DNA from: a virus
IMG/VR virus record: IMGVR_UViG_3300024344_003767
Coordinates: 1 to 26,159 of that record
Length of the DNA: 26,159 nt
Direction: 5' to 3' (one strand)
Positions 8,408-14,602 of the stretch are shown here, in pieces. The position numbers and the translations under genes were made by a program. Below the pieces are notes generated by a model that saw only the letters and a program-made list of their open reading frames with translations, had not been told where the DNA came from and made no database searches. The stretch's first letter is position 1, and each line of letters begins with the position of its first letter.

Positions 8408-8791
8408 TTATCTTCCCTGAGCCAGTATAGATTTCAAATCTTTAGAAACTGTTTTAGGTTTCTTAGCTGTTGATTCTTTAGGTTTTTTAAAAGATAATAC
8501 GTGCTTTTTGAATTCTCTCACTAGTCTATTGGTTAGAAGTTCTCTGTTTTCTACCGGTAAGATACCAAGCTTTATAGCGTGAGAATGTAAGTCGCTCTTG
8601 TTCATAGCTCTGATTTGACTAGTGTAGTCCGACTCTTCTAAAGTTCCATATTTAGAATTACCTTCATCTCCCCAAATCTGATCTAAAGTAGTCTTTTGGA
8701 ACTCTTGCTTTTCTTCCATAGCATGAGTCTGCATTACTTTTTTAGGGGACTCTTTCTTTGATTTATTGGATGTTTTTCTTTTTGCTGCCAT
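8408..8791 (-). CDS. Small basic protein with SAP/LEM-like helical motif
   Basis: This 127-residue protein has a Lys-rich N-terminus (AAKRKTSNKSKKESPKK) and a Lys-rich C-terminus (KKPKESTAKKPKTVSKDLK). The central segment NKSDLHSHAIKLGILP followed by ENRELLTNRLVREF resembles a helix-extended loop-helix fold of the SAP/LEM/Rho-N kind, often used to bind nucleic acid. It is the first gene after the capsid terminator, has a strong SD (GGAGAAAGGA) before its ATG, and is preceded by a GTGTAAA motif at 8826. A DNA-binding virion or packaging-associated role is possible, but no specific function can be assigned. Confidence 0.65.
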   Translation of the reverse strand: MAAKRKTSNKSKKESPKKVMQTHAMEEKQEFQKTTLDQIWGDEGNSKYGTLEESDYTSQIRAMNKSDLHSHAIKLGILPVENRELLTNRLVREFKKHVLSFKKPKESTAKKPKTVSKDLKSILAQGR

Positions 8792-8810
8792 AACTTATTC
8801 CTTTCTCCGT

Positions 8811-8826
8811 TATACATACTTTACAC
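8811..8826 (-). promoter_or_regulatory. GTGTA-type motif after the capsid terminator
   Basis: The minus strand reads GTGTAAAGTATGTATA from 8826. It lies between the T-tract of the capsid terminator (upstream) and the SD of the 127-residue gene (downstream). The terminator-then-motif order suggests that a new transcript begins here. Assignment as a promoter is inference. Confidence 0.45.
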
Positions 8827-8837
8827 AGAACCCCCTA

Positions 8838-8875
8838 AAAAAAGAACAAAAAAGCCCCCTCCTAAGAGGGGGCTT
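8838..8875 (-). terminator. Intrinsic terminator after the major capsid gene
   Basis: A perfect 10-bp GC-rich stem (aagccccctc at 8852-8861 and its complement at 8866-8875) encloses a 4-nt loop. On the minus strand it is followed by a T-rich run (TTTTGTTCTTTTTTT). It begins 23 nt past the capsid gene stop. Confidence 0.92.
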
Positions 8876-8898
8876 AAATGTATAATGTCTAATCTATA

Positions 8899-10071
8899 TT
8901 AGACAGTCAAGCCTACGATTGCACGAGAATCGATACAAACGCGACCTTCTTCCAAAGAACCGTAGAAGCCAATTCTCTCATTACGTTGAGTGAACTGATC
9001 GTCTGGTTGAGTGGTGAAGGTATCGCCAGTGTCAGAATCCTGAGCAACAGCGCGAACAAATGCACCCTTGCTGTTATCAACACCAACGAGAACCTCGTCA
9101 GTAGAAGCAGCAAAAGCATGAGCACCGCTCGTACCATTAGGACCTATATTACCAGAATCAAACTCATCGAAGAGAGTGTTGTATTTCTGGCCAACTCCAA
9201 GCTCATTGAGTTCAACGATGTTAACACCGTAGATCTCCTGCATGCCTGCCTGATTGAAGACATCAGTTCTGATGCTATCTGGCAAAGCGATAGATGTGCT
9301 TGTGTCTGATCCTGCACCTGTAGATCCGGCACGAGTATTCATTGGCTGATAAGCGAAAGCGCGAATCTGCTCTTTGATCTCTGGGCTTACGTAAAGATCA
9401 GTAATACCATTACTGTAAGCTGCGTCAGGTGTACCACCAGCCCATGACTGATTGATTCTCTTATTGAGTGTCATCAATTTATTCAAGTCAGCCAATTGGA
9501 AAGTGCTTTCCGAAGCGGCAGAAATGACGTGAGAACCAGCCTTGAGGCCAGAGATGCCAACGCTGTCAGCTGTAACGCTAGAAGTACTTGCGTTAGCCAA
9601 AGCGTAAAGAGCGACAGCCCAAGCATTGGTTTCCTGTTTAAGGAGAACCTCTTGCGACATACGCTCTACCAATTTGCTGACTACATCGAGTCTAGCCTGT
9701 CTCGCATATTTCTTCGTGATAGAAACAGCGCTGTCCAAACGATACGTAGCAATTTTCAGCTCTTGAATCGCAGAAACGTCTTGGGAGGTCGGAAGACCAC
9801 CAGCAACGCTCTGTGACCAAGTGCTTACGTAACCGTCATTGGTCTCGTTATAATACAAGTCCAACGGATAGCTAGCGCCTTCGTCTTGATTAAATGGAGC
9901 ATCTGTGTAGATGGCTCCTGCTGTTGCAGCCTGCTGCAAAACTCTTTGGATTACCGGGCCTAGAAAAGCCGCGAAAGCTTCAGATGCTTCACGAGCAACA
10001 AGCTGGTTTTTAGAACCCATGGCTTTAATAAGCTCAACTTGTTCTGGAGTGTTTTTTAACTTAAGTCTCAT
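8899..10071 (-). CDS. Major capsid protein
   Basis: This 390-residue protein starts MRLKLKNTPEQVELIKAMGS, after a GGAGAT Shine-Dalgarno. The order protease/scaffold, decoration-like, this gene, then a strong terminator is the classic place for the major head protein. Sequence features agree: a helical N-terminus that may be removed at maturation, an ITKKYARQARLDVVSKLVERMSQEVL spine-helix-like segment split here by position around 118-143, a mixed alpha/beta body, and no enzymatic motifs. The HK97-type fold is presumed from the context. Its sequence is less A+T-rich than the neighbouring fibre genes, as often seen in highly expressed phage genes. The maturation protease upstream would be expected to process it. 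Confidence 0.88.
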   Translation of the reverse strand: MRLKLKNTPEQVELIKAMGSKNQLVAREASEAFAAFLGPVIQRVLQQAATAGAIYTDAPFNQDEGASYPLDLYYNETNDGYVSTWSQSVAGGLPTSQDVSAIQELKIATYRLDSAVSITKKYARQARLDVVSKLVERMSQEVLLKQETNAWAVALYALANASTSSVTADSVGISGLKAGSHVISAASESTFQLADLNKLMTLNKRINQSWAGGTPDAAYSNGITDLYVSPEIKEQIRAFAYQPMNTRAGSTGAGSDTSTSIALPDSIRTDVFNQAGMQEIYGVNIVELNELGVGQKYNTLFDEFDSGNIGPNGTSGAHAFAASTDEVLVGVDNSKGAFVRAVAQDSDTGDTFTTQPDDQFTQRNERIGFYGSLEEGRVCIDSRAIVGLTV

Positions 10072-10092
10072 TTTCTTAAATCTCCTTTCGAA

Positions 10093-10722
10093 TTATAGAT
10101 CAATTTTCAACAAAACGAAACCGTCCTGATCGATTGCGCCCAGCGCAGTACCAACTCTAGGTTGAGCAACACTACCATCGGAAGTAGCATTCTTAGAAAG
10201 CTGTCCTCCTTGAGCGTTGTCAGCGTAAATTGGATCGCCAGCAGCAAAACTACCGTCACTTGTCAATTTACCACTATAAAGTACTATACCCTTGGCCAAG
10301 ACAGGGACTGCCTGACCACTTACCACAGCCTGCATCTCAGAAGCCTTACGAGGGTTGTAGATTAGCTTTTCGCCATTCTCATCAACCTCGGCAACATCAA
10401 ATAATGTAATACCGATTGGTTCTTCACCACTCTTGAAGGGTTCTACTGCTGCAGTTGCGCCATAACGGAATGAAACCGTGTTACTATAAGAAGCACCGGG
10501 GTTACCGATACCTGTTTTACCTACTGGATCGTCTGTATTCTTCCAGCCATTGCCTTTGACAGAAACCAAAGCACCTTTTACGATCTTAGCGCCATCGGCT
10601 TTAAGATCAGAATAAGATGCCATTAAGTCTCCATCATCGTCTTGAAGGCTAAAAAGATTAATGACGTCAGTCTCAGCATGCTGCCTGAAAGGTTTCAGGC
10701 TTTGTGTGTTGTTAGCTGCCAT
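10093..10722 (-). CDS. Head decoration or capsid-stabilising protein
   Basis: This 209-residue protein is beta-rich, with a charged N-terminus (QSLKPFRQHAETDVINLFSL). A late segment reads GDPIYADNAQGGQLS, then RVGTALGAIDQDGFVLLKIDL split across its last 21 residues. That late segment resembles the beta-barrel capsid-associated or DUF2190-like proteins encoded beside phage capsid genes, where a VGxAL-A-D-DGFVLVKI ending is common. A GGAG Shine-Dalgarno precedes the ATG, and only about 20 nt separate it from the genes on each side. A decoration role is inferred from position and this resemblance; a minor capsid protein is the alternative. Confidence 0.7.
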   Translation of the reverse strand: MAANNTQSLKPFRQHAETDVINLFSLQDDDGDLMASYSDLKADGAKIVKGALVSVKGNGWKNTDDPVGKTGIGNPGASYSNTVSFRYGATAAVEPFKSGEEPIGITLFDVAEVDENGEKLIYNPRKASEMQAVVSGQAVPVLAKGIVLYSGKLTSDGSFAAGDPIYADNAQGGQLSKNATSDGSVAQPRVGTALGAIDQDGFVLLKIDL

Positions 10723-10741
10723 AATGTTTTATATCTCCTAA

Positions 10742-11380
10742 TTAGAATTTAATATCGAACTGTTCGACGCTGAAAGCGTCTTTAAACTTGTCGTAAGTAG
10801 ACAATTCAGAAGCCTCTGTGGAAGCAGGAACTACCTCTGCGGTAGCCTCTCCTCTGTCAAGAGCATCTTCAACAATGTTTTCAGAAGCTTCTTCGGAAGC
10901 GTTAGTAGTCTCTGCGACTTCTTCAGCTTTCTCTTCTTCTTTCTTTGCTAAGACTTCTCTGGATTTGTCCCGTAGAAGAACTTTGACGTTAGAAGAAAAG
11001 GATTCCCATCCTTCTTCGTCAAGCTCTTTGATTTGTGAAGCTAGAACTTTACGATCCTCGTCTTGAAGAACGTAAGATTCGTCTAAAGATGCCATTCTTT
11101 GATTGAATAGTTCTTCAGATTCTCTGTGCTCTTTTTCAGCCTTCAAAGAACTAAGTTCTTCTCTGACGGAATCAAGTTCAGCTTTAATGTTGTCGCTGTC
11201 TGTTGAAACAGACTCCAATTTCTCCTGTGCTTCATTGAGTGCTTTTTCTGCTGCGTGTTTTTCGGCTGAAAACCTCTCAGAAGCTTCCTTGAGTTCCGAT
11301 TCTATATAATCGGAAACAGCCGAGGCAGAAAGTTGCTTCAAAGACTCATCAGTGATATCTTTAATACTTTCTATTTTCAT
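10742..11380 (-). CDS. Nested in-frame scaffold protein (internal start at Met275)
   Basis: An ATG at 11378-11380, codon 275 of the protease-scaffold frame, is preceded by AGGA with a 7-nt spacer. Starting there would give a free 212-residue coiled-coil scaffold (MKIESIKDITDESLKQLSAS onward) lacking the protease. The start falls at the junction between the protease and the coiled-coil part, after an Asn/Gln-rich linker. This is the arrangement of lambda C/Nu3, where the scaffold is made from an internal start of the protease gene. The start signal is seen; its use is inferred. Confidence 0.5.
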   Translation of the reverse strand: MKIESIKDITDESLKQLSASAVSDYIESELKEASERFSAEKHAAEKALNEAQEKLESVSTDSDNIKAELDSVREELSSLKAEKEHRESEELFNQRMASLDESYVLQDEDRKVLASQIKELDEEGWESFSSNVKVLLRDKSREVLAKKEEEKAEEVAETTNASEEASENIVEDALDRGEATAEVVPASTEASELSTYDKFKDAFSVEQFDIKF

Positions 11381-12202
11381 AGCTATATCCTCGTTTTGAT
11401 TTATTACAATGTTTTGTTGGTTTTGTGAAGTTTCTTCTACCTCAGCAAAATTTTCTTCTTCTGCTTTAACCGTGTTTTTTGTTGCTACGCCCTTAACATC
11501 GGCAGCTGGAGTCTCAGTAAGACCTATACCTAGTGGCACTACGTCACCTATAACTTTCCTGTAAACGAACATGCCATCTTTGGTTCTTCCTTCTCCTCCA
11601 AGAGCTTTTAGATCTTTTTCCATAGAGGTTACTTCTTCTTCGTTATCAACGATGAGCCCATTCTCTATGTTCTTATCACTTCCTTCTAAAAGCACTAAAT
11701 TATATTCACTAAAGCCTAATTCCCAGCTAGCACTGACCTTCATATAGTCTTCGCTAGTTGGATCACCTGAACTTTCTATCAAGTCAGAAATTTGTTTGTT
11801 AACTATCTTCCATATAACTCCACCTAGAGTCACATTAAAAGGTCCGTTCATTTCTTTTACTTGTTCTTCAGTTAAGGGGTTGTCGGAGCCAAACTCAGAA
11901 AATCCAGCTGTTAAAATAGTACCAATAACTCTATCTCTATTATGCTCAATATTAATTGGTTTATTTTTAAAGTCTTTATAAAATGCCATAGCTGTGTCTG
12001 TATCAACTACATCGCCATTCTTATTAACTCTATTAGCGACAAATGCATTAAAAGCCACAGGAAGTAGATCAACGTTTTTCTCGGCGTCTATTTCTGGTAA
12101 AAATTGAGCAACTTCAACAGAAGAGGCTAAAGCTAAATACTTATCTCTTTCTTCTGAGATTACAGGTTTTAGTTCTGAACTAAATATTGTTGTATATTTC
12201 AT
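10742..12202 (-). CDS. Prohead maturation protease fused to scaffold
   Basis: This 486-residue protein has two parts. Residues 1-235 look like a phage prohead serine protease: a candidate catalytic His87 in NIEHNRDRVIG and candidate Ser157/Ser159 in KVSASWELGF, followed by PLGIGLTETPAA. Residues 275-430 are strongly helical and charged, with heptad-like coiled coil around 305-365, and the tail is Glu/Ala-rich and acidic, as expected of an internal head scaffold that is later degraded. In many phages these are two genes; here they are one frame, with an internal start for the scaffold (see the nested CDS). It precedes the decoration-like and capsid genes. The exact protease family (S78- or U9/gp21-like) cannot be settled by eye. 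Confidence 0.8.
   Translation of the reverse strand: MKYTTIFSSELKPVISEERDKYLALASSVEVAQFLPEIDAEKNVDLLPVAFNAFVANRVNKNGDVVDTDTAMAFYKDFKNKPINIEHNRDRVIGTILTAGFSEFGSDNPLTEEQVKEMNGPFNVTLGGVIWKIVNKQISDLIESSGDPTSEDYMKVSASWELGFSEYNLVLLEGSDKNIENGLIVDNEEEVTSMEKDLKALGGEGRTKDGMFVYRKVIGDVVPLGIGLTETPAADVKGVATKNTVKAEEENFAEVEETSQNQQNIVINQNEDIAMKIESIKDITDESLKQLSASAVSDYIESELKEASERFSAEKHAAEKALNEAQEKLESVSTDSDNIKAELDSVREELSSLKAEKEHRESEELFNQRMASLDESYVLQDEDRKVLASQIKELDEEGWESFSSNVKVLLRDKSREVLAKKEEEKAEEVAETTNASEEASENIVEDALDRGEATAEVVPASTEASELSTYDKFKDAFSVEQFDIKF
11378..11391 (-). promoter_or_regulatory. Internal Shine-Dalgarno and ATG for the nested scaffold
   Basis: On the minus strand AGGA (11391-11388), a 7-nt spacer and ATG (11380-11378) lie inside the protease-scaffold frame. 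This spacing is typical for initiation. Confidence 0.5.
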
Positions 12203-12209
12203 AATATTT

Positions 12210-12641
12210 TTAATTTAAGCTATCTAGCCATTTTTTAGCATCTGCTTTCATTTCTTTGTCGGTCTCTAGATATAAATCCTCTGTGTCATGGAAGTTATAA
12301 TTTTCTAAGCCATATTTTTTAATTTCTCGTTCCGCTTGTTTTATTTCTTCCATAGAAGGCTCGAAATGATCTCCATCATCTATATAACCTGCGCTGGAAG
12401 AATTTAAAAACATATTAACTTTTGCTAAAGCTAGAGAAGAATCAAGTGTTTCGGTTAATGCATTAGTGAAAGTTGCCTTCAAAGTATCTAGAGTTATGTT
12501 CTTATCATTGTTTAAATTATGATCTTTAACTTTGTTTTTTAATGCCTCGACCATTTTAGAGGAGAACTCTATGGCTTGGGAATCTTGATCGTTAGATCCG
12601 GCTTGACCACTGCAGTAAAATTCAACTTCTAAATGTTTCAT
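12210..12641 (-). CDS. Small acidic hypothetical protein, first gene of the capsid unit
   Basis: This 143-residue protein starts MKHLEVEFYCSGQ. It is helical and acidic, with several EE/DD pairs (SMEEIKQAEREIKKYG, DTEDLYLETDKEMKAD). I do not recognise the family. I chose ATG 12641 because the longer frame begins with a GTG at 12662 that is itself the first codon-length of a GTGTATAATAAAT motif, the candidate promoter; a GTG start would add seven residues. No strong SD is visible before the ATG. It lies 7 nt upstream of the protease-scaffold gene. A capsid-assembly or head-completion role is suggested only by position. Confidence 0.6.
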   Translation of the reverse strand: MKHLEVEFYCSGQAGSNDQDSQAIEFSSKMVEALKNKVKDHNLNNDKNITLDTLKATFTNALTETLDSSLALAKVNMFLNSSSAGYIDDGDHFEPSMEEIKQAEREIKKYGLENYNFHDTEDLYLETDKEMKADAKKWLDSLN

Positions 12642-12648
12642 ATAGCCT

Positions 12649-12662
12649 AATTTATTATACAC
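12649..12662 (-). promoter_or_regulatory. GTGTA-type motif opening the capsid unit
   Basis: The minus strand reads GTGTATAATAAATT from 12662, 21 nt before ATG 12641. It follows directly after the T-tract of the terminator at 12681-12720. It differs at only a few bases from the motifs at 17543 and 23934. Promoter function is inferred. Confidence 0.5.
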
Positions 12663-12680
12663 CTATTTTTTTAAAATTTA

Positions 12681-12720
12681 AAAAAAAATAAAAGAAAACC
12701 CCCAAGTAAATTGGGGGTTT
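12681..12720 (-). terminator. Intrinsic terminator after the 211-residue gene
   Basis: A perfect 10-bp stem (aaacccccaa at 12696-12705 with its complement at 12711-12720) encloses a 5-nt loop. On the minus strand it is followed by TTCTTTTATTTTTTTT. It lies 29 nt past the stop at 12750 and separates the portal/FtsZ-like unit from the capsid unit. Confidence 0.92.
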
Positions 12721-12749
12721 AAAATAAATAACAGAAATATACCTAATCA

Positions 12750-13385
12750 TCAAAACGGTTTAGGATCAGTATCCTCATCCTTAAGGTCGTCTGAAATGTC
12801 TGGAAGCGCTTCTGAATGAAGAGCTCCATTAATGTTGGCGATAAATCCAGTTTGAGTATAAGAGAAGGTTACTGTGTAACTTCTGCTGTATTTATTAATT
12901 GCTCCTGAGATTCCAGTAACTTGAGTGCTGCCTAAACTTAGGTCTCCTCTAGAAACAGTCATACTTGACAAGCCACTACCGAGCTGCACGCCAGAATTAT
13001 AAGCTACATAAGCGGTATCGAGAATAGCGTTAATAACTTTTTGAGCGCCGCCATCTTTCTCGACTGAGTTGTCACCCGCGGTGAAAAAGTCTCCAGTAGT
13101 TAAGCTGTAGTTTAATTCATCTGGATCGCCTATTTGGTTTTTCTTAGTTGCATCACTAAATGGGGCACCCCCCAAGGCTCCTTGGAACAAAGGAAAAACG
13201 ATTCCTGTGACCCCAGCCGGGCCATTGGCAGTGTTCGTACCATTATCAGTGACTGTTCCTGCGCCCTTTATCCCGTTTGCTACATATTTAATTTTACCTG
13301 CAGCTGTGCCAGAAGTTAAATTACTGAGTCTGCTACCTTGATTCTTGTTAGTGGTTAATGCCCACTGGCCATAAGTTGTATTCAT
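12750..13385 (-). CDS. Hypothetical structural protein between FtsZ-like and capsid units
   Basis: This 211-residue protein is Gly-, Ser-, Thr- and Asn-rich, beta-prone, with no signal peptide and no enzymatic motif. It starts MNTTYGQWALTTNKNQGSRL, and has SRSYTVTFSYTQTGFIANIN in its last third and an acidic tail. I do not recognise the family. It has a good SD (GGAG) and ends at a strong terminator. A weak variant of the GTGTA motif (ATGTAAT from 13419) lies upstream in a 63-nt gap. Such insulated, well-initiated genes in head clusters often encode abundant virion proteins, so a structural role is likely. A secreted or internal head protein is also possible. Confidence 0.6.
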   Translation of the reverse strand: MNTTYGQWALTTNKNQGSRLSNLTSGTAAGKIKYVANGIKGAGTVTDNGTNTANGPAGVTGIVFPLFQGALGGAPFSDATKKNQIGDPDELNYSLTTGDFFTAGDNSVEKDGGAQKVINAILDTAYVAYNSGVQLGSGLSSMTVSRGDLSLGSTQVTGISGAINKYSRSYTVTFSYTQTGFIANINGALHSEALPDISDDLKDEDTDPKPF

Positions 13386-13448
13386 GATTTTCTCCTGTTA
13401 TCTATATGTTGAATTACATTAGTTTTTCCTATTTTGGAAATTTTTTTT

Positions 13449-14600
13449 TTACTCTACATCTCCTAGTTTCTTAAGCTCTGCTAGCTTCTCTTCTGGAGTT
13501 GATATTCCACCTATAATTGTGAAAACTGTTAAATTATTCTTATCTCCACTATATACACCTCTATGAACAACACTTCCAGATCTTAGTAATCTAGTTAGTT
13601 GATCAAAAGCTTGATCTAAGTTAGATTGAGGTATATCGTCTAAGACTTCTTTGCCTCCTATGAGGATAGCCCCGGCCGCGTTTGCTGTAGAAATATCTAT
13701 ACCGCCAGACATGCTGCCGCTTTGAGCAATACTTCTAACAGCTCTAGAAATATTTACTGGGTCCTTCCAGTCTGCGACAGGCGTGGCTCCGAAAATAGTA
13801 ATACCAGAATCTAAAACACTTTTATAATCACTAGAATCAAAAGAAGAATAAGAACTGTCTTTTGAAGCTGTCATATTAAACAAGTGAAAGACACCTGCTG
13901 TACTCATGTTAGCTGTCTGCCAAAAGTTAGAGACAGAAACATTAGAATAAATCTTACTAGTTTTTTCGTTATCTATAATAACCAAAGGCGATACAGAACC
14001 TTGCTCTACAAGCTCGCAAACTTCTTTTAGCGTCTCATAAGCGTTAGCGTTAACTCTCTTACCTTCTGAATATTTTGGTAAGGCTAGTATGACTCCAACC
14101 TTCTTAGAGTCAGAGTTAAGAGTCTCTTGTAGTTCTTGAGCTGTCTTGACTAACGGCACAACTGTTCCTGCTCCCGAACCGCCACCTGCTCCTGCGCAAA
14201 CAAAAATCCTATCTAGATCTTCACCAAAAGACCTTCTCATGAAATCTAACACATCATCCTTCTTCTCCTCAAAACATTTTGCCGCAACAGATCTATCTTT
14301 ACCTGCTCCACCTGAGCCTATGCATAATTTATTATCCACCTGCACAGTATTTAAGTCTTGCTGAGCTGTATTTACTACGCCAATTTTCCTATATCCAAGC
14401 TTATGAAAACTTTCTGCTATTCTTGAGCCTCCTTGTCCAGCGCCAATAAATGCAAATTTAAAAGCTCCCTCTACTTCATCTTTTACTTCTTTCTTCTCTT
14501 CGGGTTCGGGAGGTAGTGGTATATCTGGAACAACTAGATCTATGTCTACTCCACCCATATACTGATTAACGTCTTGTATATTATCTTTATTTTCGCTCAT
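13449..14600 (-). CDS. Tubulin/FtsZ-superfamily GTPase
   Basis: This is a 383-residue protein. After an acidic, Pro-rich leader (1-45) comes a Rossmann-type GTPase core. The T1 loop is IGAGQGGSR (52-60), the T3 region GSGGAG (95-100), and the tubulin signature G-box is CAGAGGGSGAG (135-145). The T7 region YSSFDSSDYKSVL (251-263) aligns with FtsZ NVDFADVKTVM: both acidic residues (Asp255, Asp258) are kept, while Asn is replaced by Ser253. GTP binding and polymer-dependent hydrolysis are therefore plausible. Known phage relatives are PhuZ, which positions jumbo-phage DNA, and plasmid/phage TubZ. This gene lies 2 nt after the portal gene within the head cluster, which suggests a role in head assembly, DNA delivery to heads or positioning of capsids rather than partition. 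Polymer formation is not shown by sequence. Confidence 0.85.
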   Translation of the reverse strand: MSENKDNIQDVNQYMGGVDIDLVVPDIPLPPEPEEKKEVKDEVEGAFKFAFIGAGQGGSRIAESFHKLGYRKIGVVNTAQQDLNTVQVDNKLCIGSGGAGKDRSVAAKCFEEKKDDVLDFMRRSFGEDLDRIFVCAGAGGGSGAGTVVPLVKTAQELQETLNSDSKKVGVILALPKYSEGKRVNANAYETLKEVCELVEQGSVSPLVIIDNEKTSKIYSNVSVSNFWQTANMSTAGVFHLFNMTASKDSSYSSFDSSDYKSVLDSGITIFGATPVADWKDPVNISRAVRSIAQSGSMSGGIDISTANAAGAILIGGKEVLDDIPQSNLDQAFDQLTRLLRSGSVVHRGVYSGDKNNLTVFTIIGGISTPEEKLAELKKLGDVE

Positions 14601-14602
14601 AA

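Noticed and set aside
8986-9309. Plus-strand frame of 107 codons inside the capsid gene
   Set aside because: It is a shadow of the capsid gene with no SD or recognisable protein.
9496-9816. Plus-strand frame of 106 codons inside the capsid gene
   Set aside because: It is a shadow frame; the minus-strand capsid gene has clear context and SD.
13421-13450. Plus-strand tttcc/ggaaa hairpin followed by ten or more T
   Set aside because: It would terminate rightward transcription, where no rightward gene exists; the stem is only five pairs and the T run is simply the AT-rich intergenic gap before the FtsZ-like stop.
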